The position numbers and the translations under genes are program-made. A stretch of DNA of 64,000 nt from Megamonas sp. UBA1796 (GTDB taxonomy: Bacteria > Bacillota > Negativicutes > Selenomonadales > Selenomonadaceae), in NCBI GenBank assembly GCA_002319795.1, contig DCFU01000027.1, positions 62,001 through 126,000 on the forward strand, read 5' to 3'. Position 1 is the stretch's first letter, and every line of letters begins with the position of its first letter. Positions 44,680 through 54,202 of the stretch are shown piece by piece. The notes under the pieces were generated by a model. It was given only the letters and a program-made list of their open reading frames with translations. It did no database searches and had not been told where the DNA came from.

Positions 44680-45774
44680 TTATTTATGACGGATAAGTTC
44701 CAATGCAAGCTCAGCATTGCGAAGTGCCAAAAGCCGGAGTCCCGACAAAAGCTCAGCATTCTGTGTGCGAAAGGTAGTCTTGTCATTCCATTTCCGGCGC
44801 ACCTCATTCATAAGTGCCTCCGTCGTGACTCCCTGCAGATTTCCTACAGACTTCTCACCTATAGAATCCATAAAACGATCTACCTTGGGGTCATAGGATA
44901 TTCCAATCATAGGAACCCCCATCACTCCGGCAAAAATAAGTGCATGCAGCCGTATAGAAATTAAAAGATCCATATTCCCTACAATAGATAAAAGCTCACT
45001 GGTCGTATATTCATCATTCAAGACCGTAGCCGGCTGCTTCATAAGAGCTGTAATTCGCTCTGCCGCTTTGACATCCTCCGGATACTGCATAGGCAAGAAT
45101 ACGATACGGGCATTAAATTCCACCGCAATCTCATCTGCTACCTGCGCGACCACATTCTTATAATGCTTCCATTCACGCCACTCGCGTACAGAAATACCCA
45201 CAACAGGCTTTGCACCTGCCGCATGATAGCTTTTGAGAATGCTACGTCCGACTTCCTTATCCACCGGATGTATGGCCAGTACAGGATCTGCTGTAACCTC
45301 AATATGTGCATTTCGGATAGACAGACTGTCAAGCTCCTTTAGCGAGCCATTATCGCGTACTGTAATAAAATCGACACGATTGCCCAGCCACGACATAATA
45401 GAACGGGCCAACGAACCATAAATTGGACCAATCCCCTGCGCATAAAGCATAACCGGCGTTCCCACCAACTGGGCAAGAAAAATAATCCCCATATAGTAAT
45501 AAAGGCTGCGCCCGCTCGTAACATTCTGCAGCAGACTGCCACCGCCGCTGACCAAAAGGTCTGCCTTGCGCAAGGCAGACAGTATCGCAGACATATGAAT
45601 CCACGATATAGCCTGCACACCATGCCTCTCTACCGTATCCTGCGGATTGGCAGATATAACCGTAATATTCACTTTCGGGTCCAAATCGGATAAAACCTCA
45701 ATCATCGCTGCCAGCATAGCCTCATCGCCGGCATTCTTTGAGCCATAATATCCGGATACTACAATATTACTCAT
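44680..45774 (-). CDS. csaB: CsaB-type polysaccharide pyruvyl transferase
   Basis: A 364-residue protein of the polysaccharide pyruvyltransferase family. Motifs are GYYGSKNAGDEAMLAAM at the N-terminus, LLVSGGGSLLQNVTSGRS, and the C-terminal SIRLHALIFAGVMGVPMIG. CsaB adds pyruvate ketals to cell-wall polysaccharide so that SLH-domain proteins can bind. It is the last gene of the secA-prfB-lmeA-DUF5693-csaB row and overlaps the DUF5693 stop by 8 nt. In a diderm Firmicute it may help tether SLH-bearing outer-membrane proteins. Confidence 0.93.
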   Translation of the reverse strand: MSNIVVSGYYGSKNAGDEAMLAAMIEVLSDLDPKVNITVISANPQDTVERHGVQAISWIHMSAILSALRKADLLVSGGGSLLQNVTSGRSLYYYMGIIFLAQLVGTPVMLYAQGIGPIYGSLARSIMSWLGNRVDFITVRDNGSLKELDSLSIRNAHIEVTADPVLAIHPVDKEVGRSILKSYHAAGAKPVVGISVREWREWKHYKNVVAQVADEIAVEFNARIVFLPMQYPEDVKAAERITALMKQPATVLNDEYTTSELLSIVGNMDLLISIRLHALIFAGVMGVPMIGISYDPKVDRFMDSIGEKSVGNLQGVTTEALMNEVRRKWNDKTTFRTQNAELLSGLRLLALRNAELALELIRHK

Positions 45775-47821
45775 TCTCCGCTTTACGCCCCTTCGCTGAA
45801 GAAATCAGGCATTGCCAAAGATGAACTGCCATCATAGCCAGCACACCCAGACATGCCCCCAGCACGATACCGCCAATCCCGCGCATAAAAGACATATAAA
45901 TCGGCGTACGCATATGCGCAAAAGTCTCGACCATCGAGCCCTGCCCGATAGCTGCCACAATGACAAGCACAAACAATATCATTGTCGGCCATTTGCGATA
46001 CCAAGCCATAGCCGCCAGCATGAAAGCTGGATGGCCGATAAGCAGTTCCTTGGTCCGCGGACGCGCATACATTGCCTGCTCCAAAAATCCCCGAAAATGC
46101 AGTTCCAGGCTGGAAACTGGCATTCCCATCGTATGACCAGAACGTGCTACAAAAACAATTCCCGCTATAAGCACCATGAAAAGACCCAGCAGCGTTTTTA
46201 CCTTTACTGGCATATCCAGAATTTTTTTCATCTGCGCCAAAACGCCCTTGGAATCATCCATACTGCCGTCAAAAACATCAAACCGCTGCAAAAAAGCAAT
46301 GCTCACAAGCAGAAGCGGTAAAATGAACGTAAGCTTAATACCCCGGAATACATTGACTTCAAGCAAATATTCAACATCCGCCAGCGAACCCGAAAGATAT
46401 GCCGCACCGATATAAGAAATCACGCCCGACGCGAACAAAGCAATTGCACCTGTAACTATAATCCGTACCAAAGAGCTATCCTTGCGTGCAGAAATAGACC
46501 GTATACGATCTAGCTGCCAGATAACCGCAATCGCCGGAAAAAGATTCGCACTCGTAAGCGCTGCAATCAGACGTATTTTATTCCCATTTCCCATAAGCAG
46601 CGGAACAGCTGCCAAAATTGCCAGAACAGCAAATAAAATGTACTGGTGCCGCGGCTTTAAACCTGGTATAACAAGCGATAAATAGAGCACAGCGGCTGCA
46701 GCCACACCAATCATTACAAGCATGCGCAGCAGCCTGTCCGGATAAAACTGTGGAAAAGTACCCGCCGGTCCTATCGTAAAGCCATGTTTCACCAAAGCAT
46801 CCCGTGTATCCGAAAAGTATTTCATATTGGTTTCCAAAAGTGTCATATTGGGCGATGGTTTATCGTAAATACGCATGAGATCCACACGAATATTACGCTC
46901 CTCATCGGTATTAAGCCAGCGTTCTACGCCTTCACTCAGCTTGAGCTTCGGCTGCTCATCCTTTGGAATTGCATATAACCTCGCAGCCTTATAGTGCAGG
47001 CCCTTTGCCAATTCCATAAGCCCATCCTGCTTATAGAACTGTAGTTGCGTCGTATCTTCAATAAGTCCCAGTGTTATATCACGTGCCCCCAGCTCCCGGA
47101 TTGTCGTCTCCAGGGCCTTTGGCGCACCCAAAGCCTGTGCTCCTGAAAAAATCATTTCAGAAACCTTCACGCCTTCCAATCTTTTGAATACAGATTCAAC
47201 ATCTTCTGCTGTGGCCTGCTGATAGTTGGTAGGACGCGCTATAACATAAAAACCAGCAGCATTGACTATCTTCATCTCATCGGTCGGCATACCAAGATCC
47301 ATTTTGAGGAAAGCTTCATAGTTTGCCTTGACCGCCAGCACTTCTTCGCCGCTCACAGAAAATGACCTGACGCGCTCCGGTCCTAAACGGCGCAGGATAT
47401 CCTCTTTGACTTCACGAAAGGTCTGCTTATCGTGGCCCGTCACATATACCTCGGTACCAATGATAGACCCGTCCTGCACCAGCGCACGCCAGGCAGGATC
47501 CACCAGCGCACCGTTATGATAACGCTCCAGCAGCGTACTGCCAGCCGTTGCTGTTGCCTTGCCGTTTGCATTGAGCTTCTTGAATGTCGTCTCATAGACA
47601 GCCAAAGACGTAATCCCCGCTTCCTTTGCCTGACGGAATACCTCTTGTGGTGGCAGGCCTTCACGCTCCGCCAGCTCAACCAGGCCTTCATAATCAATGG
47701 CCATGTCTACTTTCATATTGTCCTGCTCAACATTATAGCGCTGTACATCAATCACCAGTGCCGCTACAAGGCCCAGGATGATAAATGCTATGAGCCACCG
47801 ATTATAACTGAATACCTTCAT
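45767..47821 (-). CDS. DUF5693-family membrane protein
   Basis: A 684-residue protein with an N-terminal transmembrane helix (about 10-27), a large extracytoplasmic part (about 30-365) and then about eight hydrophobic helices (about 370-675). The outer part reads like a repeat of TIM-barrel-type segments (QEVFRQAKEAGITSLAVYE, LGARDITLGLIEDTTQL). Proteins of this type are regularly encoded next to csaB in Firmicutes but have no assigned biochemical function. Coupling by an 8-nt overlap with csaB suggests a joint role in making or exporting the pyruvylated wall polymer. Confidence 0.85.
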   Translation of the reverse strand: MKVFSYNRWLIAFIILGLVAALVIDVQRYNVEQDNMKVDMAIDYEGLVELAEREGLPPQEVFRQAKEAGITSLAVYETTFKKLNANGKATATAGSTLLERYHNGALVDPAWRALVQDGSIIGTEVYVTGHDKQTFREVKEDILRRLGPERVRSFSVSGEEVLAVKANYEAFLKMDLGMPTDEMKIVNAAGFYVIARPTNYQQATAEDVESVFKRLEGVKVSEMIFSGAQALGAPKALETTIRELGARDITLGLIEDTTQLQFYKQDGLMELAKGLHYKAARLYAIPKDEQPKLKLSEGVERWLNTDEERNIRVDLMRIYDKPSPNMTLLETNMKYFSDTRDALVKHGFTIGPAGTFPQFYPDRLLRMLVMIGVAAAAVLYLSLVIPGLKPRHQYILFAVLAILAAVPLLMGNGNKIRLIAALTSANLFPAIAVIWQLDRIRSISARKDSSLVRIIVTGAIALFASGVISYIGAAYLSGSLADVEYLLEVNVFRGIKLTFILPLLLVSIAFLQRFDVFDGSMDDSKGVLAQMKKILDMPVKVKTLLGLFMVLIAGIVFVARSGHTMGMPVSSLELHFRGFLEQAMYARPRTKELLIGHPAFMLAAMAWYRKWPTMILFVLVIVAAIGQGSMVETFAHMRTPIYMSFMRGIGGIVLGACLGVLAMMAVHLWQCLISSAKGRKAENE

Positions 47822-47847
47822 TTATTACCCACCTTACAATTTATGCC

Positions 47848-48543
47848 TTAAGTATCCTGGTGACGGCTGGCCGTAATAATGACCTCACCATCTTTCTGCA
47901 CAACATCATCCAGTTCCGCCTTGAATGGCATGGCATGAAGATTCGTAAGCAGAATATCTCCAAAAAAATTTCCTATAACAGCTTTTCCCAGAATTGCATT
48001 CTTGATGGACAGCTTGGACATGCGGAAATAAATCGAACTATTTTCCTCCAGAACCTGTCCCTCCACATGGATATCCGCCATGCGGCCCATGATTTTTGCC
48101 TGTCCTGACACAAGAATTGCTTCCGGCGTGATCTTTACTTCAACATTTTCGATTTTATCTATTTTTTTCTTAATAAGCTCCGCAAGGCTGTCCTCCGTTA
48201 TCACCGCGCGCAGCTCCAGCTTATCCGCTCTGCGTACTGCAGAACCATCCTGCGCATCAAGTGAACCGAGATCAAAACCGACGTTCTTGCCATCAAGCGA
48301 GAGTTCCTTCACCCGTACCTGCCCCAAATAAGCTTCCTGGGCCTTGATGTTCACACGATCTGCCTGCCCTAAAAGCAACAAAATCGCCGGCGATGTCGCT
48401 ACAGAAACATCGACTGACTTTGCCTGCATCGCATTGGTTACACGTGTCTGCAGGGTCTTTTCCGCTAATGGCGGCAAAATCGCCTGACTAAACACGATTA
48501 ATATTATGAGGATAAGCGAAAAAATAGTCAAGCCCTTTCGCAA
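47848..48543 (-). CDS. LmeA-like (DUF2993) lipid-binding envelope protein
   Basis: A 231-residue protein with an N-terminal hydrophobic anchor or signal (about 5-24) and a DUF2993/LmeA-type region, which in actinobacteria binds phospholipids. Features are LPPLAEKTLQTRVTNAM and alternating beta segments such as AILVSGQAKIMGRMADIHVE. Translation appears to start at TTG (48541-48543) with AGGTGA about 5 nt upstream. It is 25 nt downstream of prfB in the same operon. A role in envelope assembly with the csaB/DUF5693 pair is plausible but unproven. Confidence 0.78.
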   Translation of the reverse strand: MRKGLTIFSLILIILIVFSQAILPPLAEKTLQTRVTNAMQAKSVDVSVATSPAILLLLGQADRVNIKAQEAYLGQVRVKELSLDGKNVGFDLGSLDAQDGSAVRRADKLELRAVITEDSLAELIKKKIDKIENVEVKITPEAILVSGQAKIMGRMADIHVEGQVLEENSSIYFRMSKLSIKNAILGKAVIGNFFGDILLTNLHAMPFKAELDDVVQKDGEVIITASRHQDT

Positions 48544-48568
48544 AATATCACCTGCTTATCTATCCTGA

Positions 48569-49676
48569 TTAAAACTCATGATTGGCCTTCGCACGCAAAT
48601 ATGCTTCGATGAACATATCAATGCCACCATCCATAACTGCCTGCGTATTCCCGGTTTCTGTATTCGTGCGATGATCCTTTACAAGATTATATGGCTGGAA
48701 TACATATGAACGTATCTGGCTTCCCCATTCAATCTTCTGTTGTATTCCCTCAATAGCCTCACGTTCTTTTTCCTTCTTCTCCAGCTCAAGCTCAAACAGA
48801 CGCCCACGGAGCATCATAAGGCACTGCGCACGATTCTGAATCTGGGAGCGCTCATTCTGGCACTGCACGACAACACCCGTCGGCATATGTGTCATACGCA
48901 CCGCCGAAGAAGTCTTATTGATATGCTGTCCGCCTGCTCCGCTGGCACGGTATGTATCGACACGTACCTCATCCATATTGATTTTCACTGCCTCAGCCTC
49001 ATCAAGCTCTGGCAGGACCTTGCAGGCAGAAAAAGACGTATGGCGGCGTGCATTTGCATCAAACGGTGAAATACGCACCAGACGGTGTATTCCCTTTTCC
49101 GATTTCAGGTACCCATAGGCATTATGCCCCTTGATAAAGATCGTGACAGATTTCACGCCCGCCTCATCACCCGGCAGCAAATCCACCGTCTCAATCGTGA
49201 AGCCATGACGCTCCGCCCAGCGCGTATACATGCGCAGCAGCATCTGTGTCCAATCCTGGGCTTCCGTACCGCCTGCTCCTGCATGCAATTCGAGAATCGC
49301 ATTATTCGCATCATACGGCGCAGAGAGCAGTACCTCGAGCTCCAAGGCATCCAATGACGCTTGAAGGCCCCGCATCTCTTCCTTAATCTCCGGCTCTACA
49401 GCCGTATCGTCCTCTTCCATAGCCATTTCCAAAAGCAGCTCAATGTCTTCGAACTTCTTGTCAAGGCTCTTATATTTATCTACATTGATCTTGATATCAT
49501 TGAGCTCCTGATTGACTTTCTGGGCTTTTTCAGCATCATCCCAAAAAGTCGGCTCACCCATCTTATATTCAAGTTCAGCTATTTTCTCTTCTTTATTAGC
49601 GACGTCAAAGTGAATTCCCCATTTCGTCCAACTTCACCTTAAGCGCTGCTATTTCAACCTTCAAATCTTCAAGCAT
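48569..49676 (-). CDS. prfB: Peptide chain release factor 2, with programmed +1 frameshift
   Basis: RF2 recognises UGA and UAA stops. The full protein (about 368 residues) is encoded in two frames. Codons 1-23 run from the ATG at 49674-49676 to CTT (49608-49610); an in-frame TGA (49605-49607) follows. A +1 shift at CTTTGAC then continues as LDVANKEEKIAELEYKMGEP. Downstream lie the PCRF domain and the peptidyl-hydrolase motif GAGGQHINKTSSAV with the conserved GGQ, plus LHAGAGGTEAQDW. Without the shift only a 23-residue peptide is made, the classical autoregulation of RF2. AGGA precedes the start by 9 nt. Located between secA and the lmeA-like gene. Confidence 0.96.
49604..49620 (-). promoter_or_regulatory. 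prfB +1 recoding site
   Basis: Minus-strand order: SD-like GGGG (49620-49617), AATTCA spacer (6 nt), slip sequence CTT TGA C (49610-49604). The slip heptamer is canonical. The SD-like stretch is shorter and 3 nt further away than in the E. coli AGGGGGTATCTTTGAC arrangement. Confidence 0.93.
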
Positions 49677-49739
49677 TCTGTCACATCCTAATCTATAATC
49701 CATAAATTTCCTCCCCTTGCAAAAAGAGAGGATATATCG

Positions 49740-52268
49740 TTACTTATTGCGTCCGCAGCAATTCTTATACTTCTTGCCGCTGCCACACGGACAGGGATCA
49801 TTGCGGCCCACATGATCTTTATTGACAACAGGTTTTTTCTTGGTCTCGGCAGCATCCACTTCATCGCCATGTGAGGCCTGCGCACTCTGCAAACGATCCT
49901 CCAGCTGCTGCTGTTCCTTGGTCACGACACTTACACGATACATGAGCTTCGCAATATCATTCTGGATAGATGCTTCCATCTCTTCGAACATATCAAGCGC
50001 CTCGATCTTATATTCAACCAAAGGATTGCGCTGACCGTAAGCACGCAGATTAATGCCTTCACGCAGCATATCCATACGGTCAAGATGCTCCATCCATTTA
50101 TTATCGACAACACGCAGCATAACAACCTTTTCCAGCTCACGCATAATCGACTCACTGAATAAGGTTTCGCGTGCCTGGTAAGCTTCTTCGGCTACCTTTG
50201 CAAGTTCCGCACCGACCTCATCGCGGCTCATCTCCTCAAGAATTTCCTTTTTAAGTCTTCCCTGCGGCGCATAGATTGCCTCTGCATCCTTGATGAGATC
50301 ACTGAGTGCCCACTCTTCCGGATACAGCTTTTCATTCGCGTATTGAGCCATTTCCGACTGAATGATTTCATGAACCATATACAGGATATTCTCACGCAGA
50401 TTATCTCCCGTAAGTATTTTGCGGCGTTCCTTATAAATGACCTCACGCTGCTGATTCATGACATCATCATAGTCAAGCACATGCTTGCGGATGTCGAAAT
50501 TACGTGCCTCAACCTTCTTCTGGGCATGCTCTATGGAACGCGTAATGAGCTTATGTTCTATAGGCTCATCCTCCTCCATGCCAAGCTTGTCCATAACAGA
50601 CGCTATATTATCCGATGCAAACAGGCGCAGTAAATCATCCTCCAGGGAAAGGAAGAAACGTGACTCGCCCGGGTCCCCCTGACGGCCCGCACGGCCGCGC
50701 AGCTGATTATCAATACGCCGCGATTCATGCCGCTCTGTACCGAGGATATAGAGTCCGCCACGCTCCTTGACACCTTCACCCAGCACGATATCCGTACCGC
50801 GGCCTGCCATATTCGTGGCAATCGTCACAGCGTCCTTCTGCCCGGCGCCCTTAATAATTTCAGCTTCCATCTCATGGAACTTTGCATTGAGCACATTATG
50901 CGGAATACCGCGCTTCTTCAATATATCGCTGAGATTCTCTGACTGCACGATAGAAGTTGTACCAATAAGAATTGGCTGTCCCTTGGCATGGACTTTCTCT
51001 ACAGCATTCCCCACCGCCTTGTATTTTGCCTGCTTCGTCTTATAGATAACGTCCGGATGGTCAATACGCGCAACCGGCTGATTCGTAGGCACAACAATAA
51101 CCGGCAGCTTATATATTTTCAGGAATTCATCTTCCTCAGTCTTAGCGGTACCTGTCATGCCGGCAAGCTTTTCATACATGCGGAAATAATTCTGAAACGT
51201 AATCGTGGCCAGTGTCTGTGACTCACGCTGAATCTTCACGCCCTCCTTGGCCTCAATCGCCTGATGCAGCCCATCCGAATAGCGGCGTCCCACCATAAGG
51301 CGTCCCGTGAACTCATCTACGATAATGATTTCGCCATCACGCACTACATAATCCCGGTCGCGTTTCATAAGTGCTTTCGCCCGGAGCGCTGCCGTAAAAC
51401 AGTGTGAAAGCTCAAGATTCTCCGGTGCATAAAGGTTCTTTGCGCCAATAGCCTTCTCAACCTTGGATACAGCCTCTTCATTTGGCGACACTGTCTTCTG
51501 CTTCTCATCCAGCTTATAATCTTCCTCTTCCTTCAGAGGAGCTACTGCTCGTGCCATAACCGCATACATATCCGTAGATTTCGCACCCGGTCCGGAAATA
51601 ATAAGCGGCGTACGTGCCTCATCTATAAGTATGCTGTCGACCTCATCGACGATAGCATAATGCAAATCGCGCTGTACCATCTGTTCCTTGTCAATGACCA
51701 TATTGTCACGCAGATAATCAAAACCATACTCGTTATTCGTACCAAATGTGATATCGCAGCTATAATTGAATTTCCTTTCCGGAAAATCCATATCATGCAC
51801 GATAAGCCCTACAGAAAGACCCAAAAATTTATAAACGCGCCCCATCCATTCACTATCGCGCTTAGCAAGATAGTCATTGACCGTAATCATATGCACGCCT
51901 CTGCCTGTAAGTGCATTGAGATAAACCGGCAGCGTAGCTACAAGTGTTTTGCCTTCACCTGTACGCATCTCGGCAATCTTACCCTCATGAAGGCAGATAC
52001 CGCCAATCATCTGTACATCAAAATGGCGCATGCCCAGCACGCGCCGTGAAGCCTCACGTACAACGGCAAAAGCTTCCGGCAGGATATCTTCCAATGTCTC
52101 GCCGTTTACCAGCCGTTCCTTAAATTTATCCGTATGTCCTGCAAGCGCCGCATCGCTCAGCTCACTCAGTGCAGGCTCATAGGAATTGATTTGTTCTACA
52201 ACTCCCTGCATACGCCGAATTTCCTGATCATTATTGTCTCCCAAGAACCTTTTAATGAATCCCAGCAA
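49740..52268 (-). CDS. secA: Preprotein translocase ATPase SecA
   Basis: An 842-residue motor of the Sec export pathway. Walker A is MRTGEGKTLVATLP, the DEAD-like box YAIVDEVDSILIDEART, then the preprotein cross-linking and helical scaffold domains (GRAGRQGDPGESRFFLSLED) and the C-terminal SEC-C zinc motif CPCGSGKKYKNCCG. Translation appears to start at TTG (52266-52268), with GGGGAG about 9 nt upstream; no ATG fits the conserved LGFIKRFLGD N-terminus. First gene of the secA-prfB-lmeA-DUF5693-csaB row, with a near-consensus promoter upstream. Confidence 0.97.
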   Translation of the reverse strand: MLGFIKRFLGDNNDQEIRRMQGVVEQINSYEPALSELSDAALAGHTDKFKERLVNGETLEDILPEAFAVVREASRRVLGMRHFDVQMIGGICLHEGKIAEMRTGEGKTLVATLPVYLNALTGRGVHMITVNDYLAKRDSEWMGRVYKFLGLSVGLIVHDMDFPERKFNYSCDITFGTNNEYGFDYLRDNMVIDKEQMVQRDLHYAIVDEVDSILIDEARTPLIISGPGAKSTDMYAVMARAVAPLKEEEDYKLDEKQKTVSPNEEAVSKVEKAIGAKNLYAPENLELSHCFTAALRAKALMKRDRDYVVRDGEIIIVDEFTGRLMVGRRYSDGLHQAIEAKEGVKIQRESQTLATITFQNYFRMYEKLAGMTGTAKTEEDEFLKIYKLPVIVVPTNQPVARIDHPDVIYKTKQAKYKAVGNAVEKVHAKGQPILIGTTSIVQSENLSDILKKRGIPHNVLNAKFHEMEAEIIKGAGQKDAVTIATNMAGRGTDIVLGEGVKERGGLYILGTERHESRRIDNQLRGRAGRQGDPGESRFFLSLEDDLLRLFASDNIASVMDKLGMEEDEPIEHKLITRSIEHAQKKVEARNFDIRKHVLDYDDVMNQQREVIYKERRKILTGDNLRENILYMVHEIIQSEMAQYANEKLYPEEWALSDLIKDAEAIYAPQGRLKKEILEEMSRDEVGAELAKVAEEAYQARETLFSESIMRELEKVVMLRVVDNKWMEHLDRMDMLREGINLRAYGQRNPLVEYKIEALDMFEEMEASIQNDIAKLMYRVSVVTKEQQQLEDRLQSAQASHGDEVDAAETKKKPVVNKDHVGRNDPCPCGSGKKYKNCCGRNK

Positions 52269-52354
52269 ACGAAACCACTCCCCGAATCTTCTATTACATG
52301 ATTGTTTTTATATTACTTTATAACCTTGAAAGTAAGATGAACATCCATCATTTG

Positions 52355-52383
52355 ATTCTATCAGACTACGCGCTATAAGTCAA
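52355..52383 (-). promoter_or_regulatory. Promoter of the secA operon
   Basis: Minus-strand TTGACT (52378-52383), 17-nt spacer ending TGA, TAGAAT (52355-52360). Nearly consensus with a possible extended -10; about 87 nt before the secA start and just after the hpf terminator. Confidence 0.75.
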
Positions 52384-52397
52384 AAAAATAGTTATAA

Positions 52398-52429
52398 AAA
52401 AGGACCACTTCATAAGAAGCGGCCCCCTT
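52398..52429 (-). terminator. Terminator after hpf
   Basis: 14-bp stem with several G-U pairs (AAGGGGGCCGCTTC with GAAGTGGTCCTTTT on the minus strand), 4-nt loop, followed by TTTT. It starts 22 nt after the hpf stop. Confidence 0.75.
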
Positions 52430-52451
52430 GATTTTCTTCTATAAAAAGGCT

Positions 52452-53000
52452 TTAGACAGCTGGTTCAATGAGGCCGTAATTCCCATCCGTACGGCGATAG
52501 ACCACATTGACCTCCTCTGTACGCGAATCTCTGAATACAAAAAAATCATGGTTCAGAAGATTCATCTGCATAATGGCCTCCTGCACATCCATCGGCTTAA
52601 CGGCGAAACGTTTGGTCTTCACCACCGGATATTCCTCAGCCTCATCAACGCGGCTCAACGCCGGGCCTGCAGCAGCTGCCGCTTCAGCTTTGAAACCGCC
52701 TTCACGGAAACGTTTCTCCAGCTTTGTTTTATGCTTATGGATCTGCCTTTCAAGCTTCTCAACGACCAAATCAATCGACGTATACATATCCATCGTCGCT
52801 TCTTCGCCACGCAATAGCACACCGCCCTGCACCGGTACAGTGACCTCTACGATATGGCGTCCCTTCGAGACGGTAAGGAGTACAGTAATCTCTCCAACCT
52901 TTTCAAAATACTTGGTTACTTTCCCGACTCGCTTTTCAACATAGTCCCGTAATGCCGGAGTGATTTCTATGTTTTTTCCTCTTACAGTGAATGCTGCCAT
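52452..53000 (-). CDS. hpf: Ribosome hibernation promoting factor, long form
   Basis: About 182 residues. The N-terminal HPF/RaiA domain (about 1-100: FTVRGKNIEITPALRDYVEK) binds the 30S decoding site. A linker with Ala-rich stretch and a C-terminal dimerisation domain (about 125-182: VKTKRFAVKPMDVQEAIMQM, NHDFFVFRDSRTEEVNVVYR) follow. The long form dimerises ribosomes into 100S particles in resting cells. The ATG at 52998-53000 is preferred because AAAGGGG lies 9 nt upstream; the ATG three codons earlier abuts that site. It is separately terminated. Confidence 0.95.
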   Translation of the reverse strand: MAAFTVRGKNIEITPALRDYVEKRVGKVTKYFEKVGEITVLLTVSKGRHIVEVTVPVQGGVLLRGEEATMDMYTSIDLVVEKLERQIHKHKTKLEKRFREGGFKAEAAAAAGPALSRVDEAEEYPVVKTKRFAVKPMDVQEAIMQMNLLNHDFFVFRDSRTEEVNVVYRRTDGNYGLIEPAV

Positions 53001-53115
53001 GTGACACATCCCCTTTCCTGTATCCTATGCTATACATATTCCACAAAAAACAAGAAATCCCTTCCTGCACAATAAAAAGATTTCTGAAATTTTGCACGTT
53101 ATCAGGGCATATAAA

Positions 53116-53140
53116 AACCCGGCCTGTATCAGACCGGGTT
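53116..53140 (-). terminator. Terminator after the cold-shock gene
   Basis: Arms AACCCGG/CCGGGTT with an extended inner CT/AG pair, followed on the minus strand by TTTTTATAT. 22 nt after the cold-shock stop codon. Confidence 0.8.
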
Positions 53141-53161
53141 ACGCATATAAAAGATTAAGAA

Positions 53162-53362
53162 TTATGCCGTTTTCGTTACATTGGAAGCCTGCGGCCCACG
53201 TGCGCCTTCAACAATATCAAACTCAACTTCCTGACCCTCTGCCAAAGTCTTGAAGCCTTCATCCTGAATTGCGGAAAAGTGCACAAACACATCGTCCCCG
53301 CCTTCTCTTTCAATGAAACCATAACCTTTTTCTGCGCTAAACCATTTTACTTTACCAACCAT
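53162..53362 (-). CDS. Cold-shock protein (CspA family)
   Basis: A 66-residue single cold-shock domain protein that binds single-stranded RNA/DNA. RNP1 reads KGYGFIERE and RNP2 VFVHFSAI, both intact. TAGGAGG lies 8 nt before the ATG. It has its own consensus promoter and terminator. The 5' end of its mRNA would begin with a short GC-rich hairpin (53387-53404). Confidence 0.96.
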   Translation of the reverse strand: MVGKVKWFSAEKGYGFIEREGGDDVFVHFSAIQDEGFKTLAEGQEVEFDIVEGARGPQASNVTKTA

Positions 53363-53386
53363 TTGAAATTCCTCCTACAAATAAAC

Positions 53387-53404
53387 TGGCCGCTTCTGCG
53401 ACCA
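53387..53404 (-). promoter_or_regulatory. Hairpin at the 5' end of the cold-shock mRNA
   Basis: TGGTCGC/GCGGCCA stem with AGAA loop (one G-U pair), placed right after the predicted transcription start and before the AGGAGG site. Possible mRNA-stabilising or temperature-sensitive element. Confidence 0.4.
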
Positions 53405-53412
53405 CGCTTTCT

Positions 53413-53441
53413 ATTATATCCACACCCATAAAATATGTCAA
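53413..53441 (-). promoter_or_regulatory. Consensus promoter of the cold-shock gene
   Basis: Perfect TTGACA (53436-53441), 17-nt spacer, perfect TATAAT (53413-53418). The best promoter in the window, as expected for a highly expressed gene. Confidence 0.88.
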
Positions 53442-53482
53442 TCCTGTTTTATACCCGTACTAAACACACCTGTCCACAATTT

Positions 53483-54202
53483 TTACAGCACTTTCGACAA
53501 AAACAACTTCGTACGTTCCTCCTGCGGATTCTCAAACACAGCCTTTGGCTCACCCTGTTCGATGATTCTTCCGTCATCTACAAAAATCAAACGGTCACCG
53601 ACTTCCCGGGCAAATCCCATCTCGTGCGTAACTACGACCATCGTCATGCCTTCACGGGCAAGTTCCTTCATAACGTCCAGAACCTCGTTGACCATTTCCG
53701 GATCCAAGGCAGAAGTCGGTTCGTCGAAAAGCATGACCTTCGGCTTCATCGCAAGTGCCCGGGCAATCGCCACACGCTGCTGCTGCCCACCTGAGAGCTG
53801 CTCAGGATACGCTTTCGCCTTATCAGAAAGCCCGACCTTTTCCAAAAGCTTCAGTGCCTCTGCCCTCGCCTCTGCCTGCTGTAGATGACGCACTTTCATC
53901 GGTGCCAGCATGAGATTCTGCATAACACTCATATGAGGAAAAAGATTGAACCGCTGAAACACCATACCAACCTCTTCGCGTACCTTGTTGATATTAGACT
54001 CGCTATTCAAAAAAATGCCATCCACCGCTACCGTGCCGGATGTCGGCGGTTCAAGATAATTCATGCAGCGCAGCAGTGTACTTTTCCCGGAGCCGCTTGG
54101 CCCGATGATGACAACAACCTCTTGCTCCGTCACATGGAGATCAATCCCCTTCAGCACATCAATCTTGCCAAAAGACTTATGCAATCCTTTAATGTCTATC
54201 AT
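53483..54202 (-). CDS. glnQ: Glutamine-type ABC transporter ATPase
   Basis: A 239-residue ATPase with Walker A GPSGSGKST, signature LSGGQQQR and Walker B VMLFDEPTSALDPEM, very close to GlnQ-type proteins. It is the last gene of a binding protein-permease-ATPase row and overlaps the permease by 14 nt. It is a paralogue of the ATPase at 1.5 kb. Exact substrate (glutamine, or another polar amino acid) cannot be fixed. Confidence 0.93.
   Translation of the reverse strand: MIDIKGLHKSFGKIDVLKGIDLHVTEQEVVVIIGPSGSGKSTLLRCMNYLEPPTSGTVAVDGIFLNSESNINKVREEVGMVFQRFNLFPHMSVMQNLMLAPMKVRHLQQAEARAEALKLLEKVGLSDKAKAYPEQLSGGQQQRVAIARALAMKPKVMLFDEPTSALDPEMVNEVLDVMKELAREGMTMVVVTHEMGFAREVGDRLIFVDDGRIIEQGEPKAVFENPQEERTKLFLSKVL

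Noticed and set aside
49605..49607. In-frame TGA in prfB read as a possible selenocysteine codon or pseudogene mark
   Set aside because: The CTTTGAC context and restored frame match the universal RF2 +1 frameshift; there is no sign of a SECIS-type hairpin.
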